Shown here piece by piece: positions 34,201 through 44,088 of a stretch of 64,000 nt of DNA. The notes beneath the pieces are model-generated. The model saw only the letters and a list, made by a program, of their open reading frames with translations. It was not told the origin of the DNA and ran no database searches. Origin of the DNA: Mortierella sp. BCC40632 (taxonomy: Eukaryota; Mortierellomycota; Mortierellomycetes; Mortierellales; Mortierellaceae); contig WAEK01000028.1 of assembly GCA_011634665.1 (NCBI GenBank), forward strand, positions 248,001-312,000, written 5' to 3'. Position 1 is the first letter of the stretch. Each line of letters begins with the position of its first letter. The position numbers were made by a program, and so were the translations under genes.

Positions 34201-36389
34201 GATATTCGAGTCAGAACAAGTGCACAAGAAACAACAACAGGAATCCCAAGAGACGATCGAAACTTTAGAGAAAGCAGTTCAAGAGACTATCAAGGAGTGG
34301 GAAGAACGCTGTGAGGCGTTGGAAATGAACGTTGCTGACAAGATTGCTGCCGCAGCAGAGGCCCATGACAAGCTCAAGAGAGTCGAACACGAACAAGAAA
34401 TCGCAGAGCAACAAATCGAGGGAAAAGCAAAAGACCTTGAAGAAAAGATGAGTCAGCTCTTGTCGGCACATGCTGAAGAGATGGAGAAGGCAAGGTCGGC
34501 ACAGGAGCTCTTGACTGAAGAAAAGGTCCGGCTGCAGGGGACAATCTCAGAGCTGGAGGCAACACTTGCACTCGGTACTACATCCGCGGCAACAGTGGCT
34601 TCTGATCCCGTCCAGTCCAATCTGAAAGATGTCGAGCCAACGCCGCAAGACGAACAGATTGAAAAGATGGCGAAAGAAGCGAAAGAGGCAAAAGAAGCAA
34701 AAGAGGCTCAGGACCAGCTACTGGAGGCACAACAAGACCGGATCGACGAACTAGAGGAAGAGCTGGACCACTTGAAGCAGGTGGTACATGAACTCACCAG
34801 AGAGAATGTCATGGTTGCAAACGTTAACAAGAAACTGATGCAAGAACATGATAACTTGATGGAAGCTCACAAACAAGTCGAGACCGAGTGTCTGAAGTTG
34901 ATGGAGGAAGTCGAGCGACTTCATGCCGAGAGTCTTGTAGCAGTTCCGATGGAGAATGGTGATGAAGAAATTGAGGAGGGCAATGAAGAAGCTGATGCCA
35001 GAAACGACAAGGAAATAGAACAACAAGGAGAGGTAAAGGAAATGGCCGAGGCAAAGACAGGGTCGAGCCTACAGATCTCACCAGAAACCCAACCGTCTGC
35101 CCCTTCTCCAACGCCCCCTGTTCCAACAAAACCTTTGCCACCACCGCCACCGCCGTCCTCTATCTCAGCCGCACCTCTGGCCACAGTGCCCGAGGAGGCT
35201 CCGGCGCTCGCCAAACCCTCTGCCCCCACGGCCAATCCTGCTTCAAAGTCTGCTCCTGCCCCTACTCCAGCGCCTCGACCAAGTCATTCCTCGGCTGTTG
35301 TGATCCGACTTGAGGCGCTCTTGAAGGAAAAGCAGGCTCTCCTTGATCGACAAACACAGGCGCATGCTGCAGAGATGCGCGAGATACGCGAACGGCTGAT
35401 TGACCTTGACCGATCCAAGGCTGATGAGATCTTACAACTCAACAAAGAGCTTAATGAGCTTGAAACCTTGATCGAGAGCAAGATTTTCCATGAAGCAGAT
35501 CTGGAAGAAGACGTTCAAAGGAAACAGAAACAGATCGACCGCTTAGCCATGGAAGTCTCCGACCTGCGACAATATCATAACATCCAGCAACGAGCTGGAC
35601 CTCATCTACCTCCATCTCTAAATGGTGTAAGCGTGAGTCGGTCTTCTTCCGTAGCAAGCAACTACCCTCACGTATTCGGAGGACATGGCCCCACAGGCAG
35701 AAGCAACAGTGTCACGAGCACTATCAGTACTAGCAGCTACAGACCTTCCACGGCAATGTCCATTCGATCCGTTGGACCACCTCCAGCTGGTCCTCTTCCT
35801 CTACCGCCCGCTGCGTCCGACCCATCTTCCAATGGCAATCCGGCAAAGAGAATCGGTCGGAACTCACCCAGCATCCCTCCACAACAGAGACAACAACCAC
35901 AGGCAGTGGCAGCATACTGTGAGATCTGTGAGGTTGAGGGACATGATGTCCTGAGTTGTGATGCTGTCTTTGGGACCGAGTTCGCCTCTACTAATGCGTC
36001 CAAGGCGGCCATGTCTTCCCAAAGGGCCCCATTGCCTGTGAACTATCCAGGTGTGCTTGGAGGTAAAGTTCCCCGGACGCACCACCCTATGCCAGCACAA
36101 CATCAGCAACAACATTCGCACAATCAAGCACCGTTCCCAGCAAGAACCAGTTCTCTTAGCAGTACACCAGTTCCATCTGAGATGTTAGAAGACGATCGGC
36201 TGGTAAGTTTCTTCTTTTATGCTAGCCATTGAGAGAATCTATGAAACTTGCCTCAGTATTAACCTTTGTTTTTTTGTTCTATCTTTCTTTCTCTCCTTCT
36301 CAATTTACTAATAGTATTGTCGTAATTGCGATGAATTTGGAGTCCATCCTACGGAGGGGTGTCCTCATGGCGAGACCATGATCTACTAA
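30739..36389 (+). CDS. CLIP-170-like CAP-Gly microtubule plus-end protein
   Basis: A cytoplasmic linker protein expected to track growing microtubule plus ends. Three exons (30739-31832, 32008-36202, 36315-36389) close in frame to 1787 residues. Residues 1-315 are Ser/Pro/Thr-rich and basic. One CAP-Gly domain spans about 318-385 (GDRVYVESMGLSGYLRFLG, GIWAGIELD, GKNDGSVAG); intron 1 splits the GKNDGSV-G-x-x-YF segment. A second Ser/Thr-rich region leads into a very long heptad-rich coiled coil (roughly residues 620-1300), a Pro-rich stretch, another coiled coil, then two CCHC zinc knuckles: YCEICEVEGHDVLSC near residue 1670 and YCRNCDEFGVHPTEGC in the last exon. Human CLIP-170 has two CAP-Gly domains and two knuckles. 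A single CAP-Gly with knuckles is the fungal Bik1/Tip1-like arrangement, but those are much shorter (about 450 residues). The knuckles would bind dynactin or LIS1-type partners by family analogy. Confidence 0.9.
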
Positions 36390-37138
36390 CGGAGAGAGAG
36401 AGGTGAGGGACAAAAGGTGAAGAAACCGGGATGAAGATAGACCAAAGTCTCTCTTTCTTTCTTTCTTTCTTTCTTCCTTCCTTCCTTCCTTTCTTTCTTT
36501 CTTTCTTCCTTCCTTTCTTTCTTCCTTCCTTTCTTTCTTCCTTCCTTTCTTTCTTCCTTTCTTCCTTTCTTCCTTTCTTCCTTTCTTCCTTTCTTCCTTT
36601 CTTCCTTTTTCTTCCTTTCTTTCTTCCTTTCTTCCTTTCTTCCTTTCTTCCTTTCTTCCTTTCTTCCTTTCTTCCTTTCTTCCTTTCTTCCTTTCTTCCT
36701 TTCTTCCTTTCTTCCTTTCTTCCTTTCTTCTCTCCTCTCTCCTTCTCTCCTCTCTCCTTCTCTCTCCTTCTCTCTTTAGTTTCATTCATTCTTTCTTTCT
36801 TTTTTTTTTTTTTACCATTTCATTTCATTTCTTCCTTTCTCGTTCAGTCTCCATTTACCAGTAGCTTCACGCACATACTCATGCGCGCGTAAACGCGCTT
36901 TTGGATATCCTAATGCTTGAAAGCAATCCTCAATATTCCTATTGTTTCGGGTTGTATTATTTTCTATTTATCGTTTGGTCCGTGTAGTATATTTCTCTTC
37001 ACCCCAGTTACCCTGTGCATTACAATTTTCCATTAAAAAAAAAAAAAAAAAAAAAAAATAGGGATTGGATAGGATAGGATAAAACAAGATAGGTAGGTTT
37101 TTTTTTTATATATACATCTTTCTTTATTGAGTGGATAT
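36390..37138. other. Convergent 3' region with large microsatellite
   Basis: The 749 bp between the stops of the CLIP-like gene (+) and the AGTRAP-like gene (-) contain the tetranucleotide tract, a T run near 36801-36814, a small GCGCG-TAAA-CGCGC hairpin with a T run after it (36885-36902), an A run near 37036-37059 and a T run near 37099-37108. These are probably both 3' UTRs. Confidence 0.6.
36448..36770. repeat. (TTCC/TTTC)n compound microsatellite, ~320 bp
   Basis: Alternating TTCC and TTTC tetranucleotides run for about 320 bases starting some 60 bases after the CLIP-like stop codon, ending in CTCTCC-type units. The tract is purely pyrimidine on the plus strand, so the CLIP-like transcript would carry a long polypyrimidine 3' UTR. 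It creates long false open frames on both strands (Lys/Arg/Glu or Phe/Leu/Pro/Ser). Confidence 0.95.
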
Positions 37139-38802
37139 TCAGAACGGCTGATAGCCTGCTTTGGAAAGTTCGGCTGCATTGGGGTGATCATGAGCACTCT
37201 TTCCTGAACCATCGTGGCTACTCAGATCGTCCTCATCCTCAGATACATTTTGCCCGACTTTGTCCCGGCGGTCATCCCTTGTAGGTGTGCTTGACCCATA
37301 GGTTGTGGTAGGTGTGTGGGTCGAGGGTGGAGGCAAACCAGGCGCAGGAGCAGGAGCAGGAGCAGGAATATGTACTGTCGAGGAATGTGTCGAAATAGGT
37401 GATGTAGGTCCAGTGTGTCCATACTGTCCTACTCCTGCCGAGGGGATGTTGATACCATTGCTGTTGACACTGCTCCCAAGTTCGACATTATGGCCACTTC
37501 CAGCACGGCTACTGGATTTTAAGGAGGTTGAGCGACTACTATTGGTCATGAACGAGCCTGATTGTTGTGAATGGCGCATGCGACCATGATTACGCGGGAT
37601 ATGAACCTCCTGAGCATCCCGTTCATCCTCCATTGCATCGGCTAGTGTTTGGTATCCACCTCCGCCTCCATATCCGCGCTCAAACCTTTGGTTCGACCAG
37701 CTTATATTCACTAGCAAGGAACCACCGTACAAGGAAGTCAATAGAAAAAGAAGAAGAAAAGTCATATAAACGTGAGTATTGCAATCCATGCTGACAAGTC
37801 CCTTGAATTCCTAGGTGGGCTTAGCCACCACGAGCTTACTTCCAAGTGATGAGAAGGGATCACCGCGGTACTTGAGCAAATGGAGCGCAGATATGATGGT
37901 CAATGGCTACGAGGAACAGGGAGAGAGTAAAACGGATTACACAGATGAGGGTTTTGTGCGCCGAAAAATGAGAGAGCGCCATGCGGTTGTGCACTGTTCA
38001 ACACAACGCCCACTGACCTTGAACACTAGCACGCAGATGGTCAGCCTGTGGATTCAAGAGACAACAATAGGATGTGAGGACCGAGAATTGGTCTTTTGGA
38101 GGAGGTGAAAGTTGACTGGAGGCGCAAGGAAGGGTGCTTTGTCCATGAGGACAACCAACAGGTTCTTACGCTGTTCCAAGACCGAAAGAAGTGAGAAGAC
38201 ACCAGACAATGTCTAGAAGGATGCTGAATGCTGTGAATCCTGCAAACTGCACAGGGCAGGAATCGATAAGGTTAAGACAAAGGGCCCAAAAAAAACAATA
38301 ATAATAATAATATCAAGTCCTATGATGGCAAAGATGATCCTATTCCCAGCTGATCGTCTCTAGATTGCCATACCTGCTGAAGGGGCTCTATAGAGTCGTG
38401 GTGGTTGTAAGCATATAGTCCAAAGAACAGCAGCGGGATGTTGTAGACAGGCACGTTCCTTATGGCGCCAAACATACTGAATGTCTATCGTCGACAGGGC
38501 GTGCATATCCAGTCAGTGTATAGGTCTTTTGTATATCATTATTAAAAAAAAAAAAAAATTAAAAAGGTCCAGGGCAACCGAGAAAACTTGGTATGTTATT
38601 CCAGGCTCTCCTGACTGACGACACCAGGAAAGAGTCGCTATGACAGGAGAGGAGCTTTCGAAAGAAAAGTTTTGATGCAAAAGAGGTGACCAGGGGATCA
38701 GCAGCATAGGAAGAGGATGGTGCCTACCGTTTGGATAACAATGAGTCGCTGCAAGTCCAGCTGAGAGGCAAACTCGATGAGCTGTGGGAGAAAGTCGGCC
38801 AT
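37139..38802 (-). CDS. AGTRAP-like multi-pass membrane protein
   Basis: Six small exons close in frame to 309 residues: 38728-38802, 38374-38484, 38170-38246, 38018-38045, 37840-37906 and 37139-37710. Residues 1-115 hold three or four hydrophobic segments. Their order and linking motifs match animal angiotensin II receptor-associated protein: NVPVYNIPLLFFGLYAYNHHDS, FAGFTAFSILLDIVWCLL (animal: a GLLATIFLDIVHIS-like helix) and VFKPLTIISALHLLKYRGD (animal: LLLKPLSCCFVYHMYRERGG). A later YQTLADA echoes the animal YQTID. The C-terminal ~180 residues are a Ser/Pro/Gly-rich cytoplasmic tail with an Ala-Pro repeat. The animal protein restrains receptor traffic; fungi lack that receptor, so the role here is unknown. 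The homology is from motif memory and should be treated as probable. Confidence 0.72.
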
Positions 38803-39510
38803 TTGGTGAGCGGATGAGGTCTGTGTGCGAGGAGGAGAGAATGAAAGGGTATGAGCGTGACGGTAAAAGAGTGGAGCAGAGTAAGAGCAGAGTAAGAGCA
38901 GGGAAAGAGGAAGAGAGAGGAAGAGGAGGAAGAAGAGGAAGGGAGAGAGAGAGAGAGAGAGAGAGAAGAGAAGAGAAAGAATGGATTGCACTGCGACACA
39001 GGCAGTGACAACAATGCAAACTAGGGGCTGTTGGGATGAACGGAATGCGTAAAAAAAGGTGTGTGCACCACGCCAAAAGGGCTTCCAGGACTCCTTTTTT
39101 TTTTTTTTTTTTTTCTTTCACGCGCGATCACATTTATACCATCGACACCATGGAACTCCATGTTCGTCTGCCACCTCTTTCCTTCTCTGTCATCGCCTCC
39201 AGTTCGCGAATGCGCTGTAGGCGCCGTAGGCGTACGTGAGGGTGCATCTCGAGTCGCTTGGTAATGATCTGGACTGGCTCTTTATTGCCTACAGGCGACC
39301 CTCTCCTGGACCCGTCATTCCCTAACCATACCTGGCCCATGCTAGACACCTTTGCGGTGAATTTCCTTTTTGGGCCTCGCAGAAGAGCCAAAGGCGCGAC
39401 TGCAAGCGATGGACTCAAATGTATCGTTCTTTCGATCTTGACTCCGTCCCACTCATCCGATCACCCTCCTCGACTCTACAAAAACACTCTCCCTCTCCCT
39501 GGCAATCACA
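38803..39510. promoter_or_regulatory. Divergent promoter region, AGTRAP-like and hydrolase-fold genes
   Basis: 708 bp between two start codons on opposite strands. The left half is purine-rich with GA tracts (38945-38970), and there is a T run near 39096-39115. No TATA box is obvious and no gene is seen. Confidence 0.5.
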
Positions 39511-41086
39511 ATGCTCCCTTCTATTGCATCCAGATGGGCCCACCCAGCACGAGCATTTCTCCGGGCTGGCCATGCATTTCCACGCAACCCAGTCTTTTTC
39601 TCATTCACTCCCCGTCACCTCAGTGTCAGTAGCAGGTCTTTCAAGGACTCCTCCACCACTCCAAGCGACCCGCAGTCGTCTTCTGACCAGAGCCCAGCTG
39701 TAGCAAGCACTGACTCTTCTTCTGAAGAGAATCCACCACAGACAGACCTCAACCACCCCCCTTCGGTCGTCTCGTGCACTGCCGGTCCTCCTGCCACATT
39801 CGCGTTCCTCAAGCCCACGCCCGTTGTCCTTTTGACGGGCCCATTTGGCGGCAACTGGTAAGTATTCTTGCTCCAGTGTGGGGATAATCTCATCACTAAA
39901 CGATACTGATACCGGTATGTTATCATTAACTGTGTTTTCATTTTGGGCCGCTTCTTACTTTAGGTGCTATCGTGACACTTGGCAGACAACCCTAGCAGAT
40001 CAAGGATATCAAAGCACCAGCTTCGAACTCCCCATGCCAGATACTAAACTTGAATCAGGAGACGCATACATCCGACACTTTGTCCAGACCCTCAAAAAGT
40101 CTATTGAGACAGACCATTCGTTCTATCCACCTATCCTGATCGCTCACGGTCTCCATGCCTTAGTAGCGCAAAAATATGTCGAGTCCAATCCGGTCAGCGC
40201 TCTGGTGCTCGTTTCACCCTTTATTCCCGAGATCATTCGAGGTCGTTTCCAGACACTTTCACATAAGCTGGCAAGCGGAGATGCCACAAAGACCCCAGCA
40301 TCCGTCACAACAGGATCAGAGGCGGAACAAACAAAATCAGAGGAATCACCTATCACAGAGACGCCAGCATTGGAGACCCAAGAGCAAGGACAAGAATTCC
40401 ATTTCGAGACGCATGCGGATGTAACAGCACAAAAGGGATTCCGGGAGAGATTTATCCTGCCTGTCCAGGCAGAGTATGAAATCGACCGGGTTGCAAAGAG
40501 ACTTCAAGATGAGCGCGACCAGACTGAGAAGGAGGAATCGACCAAAGCAGAAGAACATGCTCATCTCAGGAAGGAACTACATGCACCCGAGTCTGTTGAC
40601 CAAGGAAACGCACAAAATGACTCATCGGCAGGGAGCGCATCAGTTGTGGACAATGAATCAACATCAGGCGACAAAGAAGCTCTTGGAAAGGACTCGCTTC
40701 CTGTATTGGACGAAAATGAAAGCACGCCAGTCTCAACAAGTACTGCAACAGGCGACCATACAGAGGATGAGAACACCCCAATGCTGACAGTTGAGGCCGA
40801 GGCGTCCGTTCATTCACCTCTCGAGCAACTTCGGCTCTCGATCTATGACTCAATTCCTCCCAGCCTGTTTGAACCCACTTTTCCCATTCTGTTGGTCACA
40901 TCGAATGGAGACGAGATTGTATCTACAGAAGACGTGAAAGAGCACCACCGACTGTCGGGAGAGGTGGATCATATTGAACTGGAGGATAGGAACGAGGGTG
41001 GTCACCTTATCATGAGCCCAGACAATGCAGAATGGGAGGAAGGTATTCAAGGGATTACGGCTTGGCTCGACTCGAATGGCATGTAG
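39511..41086 (+). CDS. Alpha/beta-hydrolase-fold protein lacking the nucleophile, likely mitochondrial
   Basis: Two exons (39511-39857, 39964-41086) give 489 residues. The first ~45 residues are rich in Arg, Ala, Ser and Phe with no acidic residue, like a mitochondrial presequence. From about residue 100 the fold begins: PVVLLTGPFGGNW, CYRDTWQTTLADQGY, and FYPPILIAHGLHALVAQKY. That last segment aligns with the nucleophile elbow (usual form Gly-His-Ser-x-Gly-Gly), but Gly replaces Ser. The strand SALVLVSPFIPE follows, then a long acidic, Thr/Glu-rich insertion (roughly residues 205-405), and the C-terminal part FPILLVTSNGDEIV (acid position) and GGHLIM (His position). Without Ser it should not act as a serine hydrolase; a scaffold or pseudoenzyme role is inferred. 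No specific family is recognised. Confidence 0.7.
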
Positions 41087-41600
41087 ACGAGACAAGGCCA
41101 AGATCCCTTTGACACCAAACAATGAAAGAAGCTCAGATATCACATTTTTGTAACTAGCATTTTCAGTGCCCCTGAATAAAGTCGAAGCCCGTCTTGAATC
41201 AGCCCTTATAAATGAAGAGTCTCGAGATGACTTTTTTCTTTTTTTGTAGAACATTATCATTACCCATCTTTCGATATAAACCCTGTGTGGTCGTTTTTGG
41301 GAAATGAGCTCTATAAGTCAGATGTCAAGTACTGACGCGTAAACTATCAGTCCAGATTTCGGCATACTTTCTCTTTTTCAACATTTTGCACCTATGCTTG
41401 GCTATAGGCATCACAACCGTGTCCATTTTGCTTCACTTATTTTTTTGAAGTTGTCAGGGTTTGACTCTAGGATTCTAAGAATTTCAGCTCTGTCGGTCTA
41501 GGTCGAGAATGTAGCGGAATTCATACTTTTTTTTTTTTAGCTCTTGGAGTGATTTAGACATCCATCACCCTTTCAATTGCTAGCTTGACTTATACTCTAT
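41087..41600. other. Intergenic, hydrolase 3' UTR to pseudogene
   Basis: 514 bp with an AATAAA motif close to the hydrolase stop, short T runs near 41228 and 41528-41539, and no further coding signal. The right end of the transposase relic is the only feature next to it. I could not find a terminal inverted repeat by eye. Confidence 0.5.
41175..41180 (+). terminator. Poly(A) signal AATAAA
   Basis: An exact AATAAA lies 89 bases after the stop codon of the hydrolase-fold gene, a usual distance for a fungal 3' UTR. Assignment is by position only. Confidence 0.5.
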
Positions 41601-43728
41601 TTAATCGTTCATTCTCTGGCGCTTGGTGTGGACATTGATTATAGACACATCCTGTTCGTAAAAGCTGACTAGCTGAGAAAGAAAATCGTTTTTCTTTTCT
41701 TCGTTCGCCAGAGGTTTACTCTTATCTCTCTGAGCGATCAAGTCATGCACACGATCCAAAAGCTGATCGGTCCTGCCCGCTGGGGCCTCCTCTTGAGCAT
41801 AATCTAGATATTCTTGATGGGCTTGCGCAGGCAGTGCACGTTTGTTGTCCTGATTTCTCTGGGGGTCCTCTTCATCAAATCGTGTCTGGATATGCGGTAT
41901 CTGTTGGAGTACCAACGCAATGTGCTTGCATGTACTGCTATTGCTGGAGAAGCAAGGACAAGAGCATGAGACGATATGATCAAACACAGACTTGCTGAAA
42001 TCAACTCCAAAACCATACGCTTTTTCTAGACTTTTGAAGGACTCTACGCGGAGTAATCGGTCAGAGACCTGGACAAGAGGCTCATTTCTGTAGCCTTTGG
42101 AGTCTCTTTCTTGATTGCTTGAATGCGTCCCTGGGCGATCTTAGTGAAGCGTAACTCATACCTCAGCTTCTTTTCTCTCTCCTTTCGCCAGGAGATAGGT
42201 CCTTGAGGTCATCATGCAAAAGAGAAGGAACTACGCGCTCCCACAAATGATAGACGTACCATGTGCAAAAGAATATTGCCAAGTCTCTCCTGGAAAAGCA
42301 AACTTGATCGCCAAGATCTCGACGTTTTCTTGGTCAGTGATCACAGCATTCGGCTTGTAGACATAGATATACTCCTCAGTGGAGTAAAAGTCTGCCATTT
42401 TTGCTCGAATAGCTCTTAACCATCCAACTAGGATGTTGTTTCTGTGCTCTTTGTTTGCAAGAAAGCAGCTGGAATTCCAAACCCGGTGCCTGTGTTCTTT
42501 ATTACAAGCATGTACAGACACGTTTTGGGGCTGAGCATGTGGAAGATAAGAAAGGCATAAGAATGCAAAGGCGGATATCAGCGATCTATAGTATCCAGCT
42601 TACCCAAACACTTTATGCGCTCCGTCAAAGCAGATAGCATCTCCATGAGATCGCAACGGGCCAACTGACACATAGTTGAGGAAATGAAGTATGCTCCGTC
42701 AACTCTGTCCTCTTTGTTAAAGTATGTCATTGCTTCTGTCATTTCAAGCTCTTCCATCCATGTCGTTGCCGACAGTATTGGGTCTTTGTTCTTGGTCATC
42801 TTCGTCTGGATGACTTCGTATCAAATATTGTAAATGTCGTCATATGAAATATAGTCATCGCGAGAAGATTGTCTTTTCTCATGCAACATTCGCTGAAACT
42901 TGGCATGCTCTATTGTGAGCTGTTGCATAGCCATGTTGATAGTTGAACCCTCTAAGATCAAACTTCGGACATCTGCTTTGATTACTGTAGACTTTTGTCG
43001 AGTATCAGGATTTGAAATGCTTCCAAGTGAGTAGTTGTGGTTGTAAACATATTGAACATGGTATACTTCGGTTATGGTTCCATCATCGCTTGGCCTCTTA
43101 AGCAACTTTGAATGGATCATTGAAAGACATCCCTTCTTGATACTCTCTCTACGAATCATCGTCTTGCCAGACTTTCCGCCTTTCTTTTTTTTTTTTTTTT
43201 TTTTTTTTGTACATATGGTTTGCCAGCGCACTGAAACCGGTAGTAGACCGACGACTCTCTAACCTGGGATTTTCCAATGCACTCATATCTGTTTGCCGAT
43301 GCTAAAAATCTGGTTGAAATCCTTCTCTGATGCTGCTGTCTCCATGCTTCAAGATCTCCTTTCCCGAGATAGAAAGTGGCCCTTGTATCACCAATGACCA
43401 GGCCCTCAAGCGATAGTAGAGTCTTTGTAATAAGCTCGTCTTTTTGTAGCACTTCACGTATCTCGTTGGGCATCATGTCCGAGAAGTTGGGCGAAATGCG
43501 CCTCTTCAGGTCCTTAAATATCTGAACAAGTTCGCTGTTTAATGCGGATACCAATTGGAATAGATCTATTAAATCGACAACGGATAGTGCATAAATTACC
43601 TCTATCTGGAAGTGGTCGCCCATCTTTCGGTTCCACTCTTCGATAGTCTCAGGGCGGATGCTGTTGTTGTCCTCTAATCCTGAGATAGCTTGAACATCGT
43701 CACTGGTCCATCTTCCAAATACCTCTCT
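41601..43728 (-). pseudogene. Decayed Mutator-like (MULE) transposase with SWIM zinc finger
   Basis: Fragments of one protein lie in order on the minus strand but in different frames. Order: REVFGRWTSDD, a helical segment, RYECIGKSQ and FQCAGKPY, SIKKGCLSMIHSKLL with VYNHNYSLGS, WMEELEMTEAMTYF, CFDGAHKVFG (first catalytic Asp region), KNTGTGFGIPAAF, NILVGWLRAI, AVITDQENVEILAIKFAFPG (second catalytic Asp region), FFCTWYVYHLWERVV, and the SWIM finger CSCPCFSSNSSTCKHIALVLQ. An in-frame TGA at 42821-42823 interrupts the sequence. Frame changes fall near 42650, 42440, 42280 and 42080-42140. A further change at the poly(A) tract (43187-43208) could instead be a 50-nt intron. The start is not found; a Met exists at 43623. 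The family role would be cut-and-paste transposition, now lost. Confidence 0.82.
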
Positions 43729-44088
43729 CTATACAAGCTATCGTTAGCTGGCTGGTCAAACTACGGCTCGAATCATTGGCGAAAAATAGGGCCAATGTAC
43801 CATCATGTTTATGTAAGCGAGTACCGTTTGCTCTCTCCGGCTACGATCCTCCTTACCCAAATAAGCAACGTCTTTCTCAGCAGCAATCGTTGGGAAGCAT
43901 AGAAGAGTGTGACTGCAAATGAAATGAACCTGACCAAAAGAGGTGGATCCTCACAAATTTTCATAAACAGGCACGCTCACAGAAACAAACCTTTCTTCTC
44001 TTCAACGAGGTCCTTTGGTCTCCCCTATCAGCTTCAATTCTCGGACATTCGGTACCCCCCAACAAGGCATCCACAATCAACTACAAGG
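43729..44088. promoter_or_regulatory. Upstream region of POLD3 and of the transposase relic
   Basis: The 360 bp before the POLD3 start, which is divergent from the relic. There is no convincing coding frame; an upstream remnant of the transposase may extend here but I could not trace it. The POLD3 promoter is expected here. Confidence 0.4.

Noticed and set aside
36300..36890. Open frames of 146-161 codons on both strands rich in Lys-Glu-Arg or Phe-Leu-Pro-Ser
   Set aside because: They are direct translations of the TTCC/TTTC microsatellite in the 3' UTR of the CLIP-like gene, with period-four DNA read in three frames.
36885..36902. GCGCG-TAAA-CGCGC hairpin with a T run, resembling a bacterial terminator
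   Set aside because: Intrinsic terminators do not operate for nuclear polymerase II genes; it is a short palindrome and only noted within the 3' region.
43567..43600. A possible 34-nt intron in the transposase relic (GTAATT to AATAG)
   Set aside because: Removing 34 nt breaks the frame, while reading through keeps one continuous open frame.
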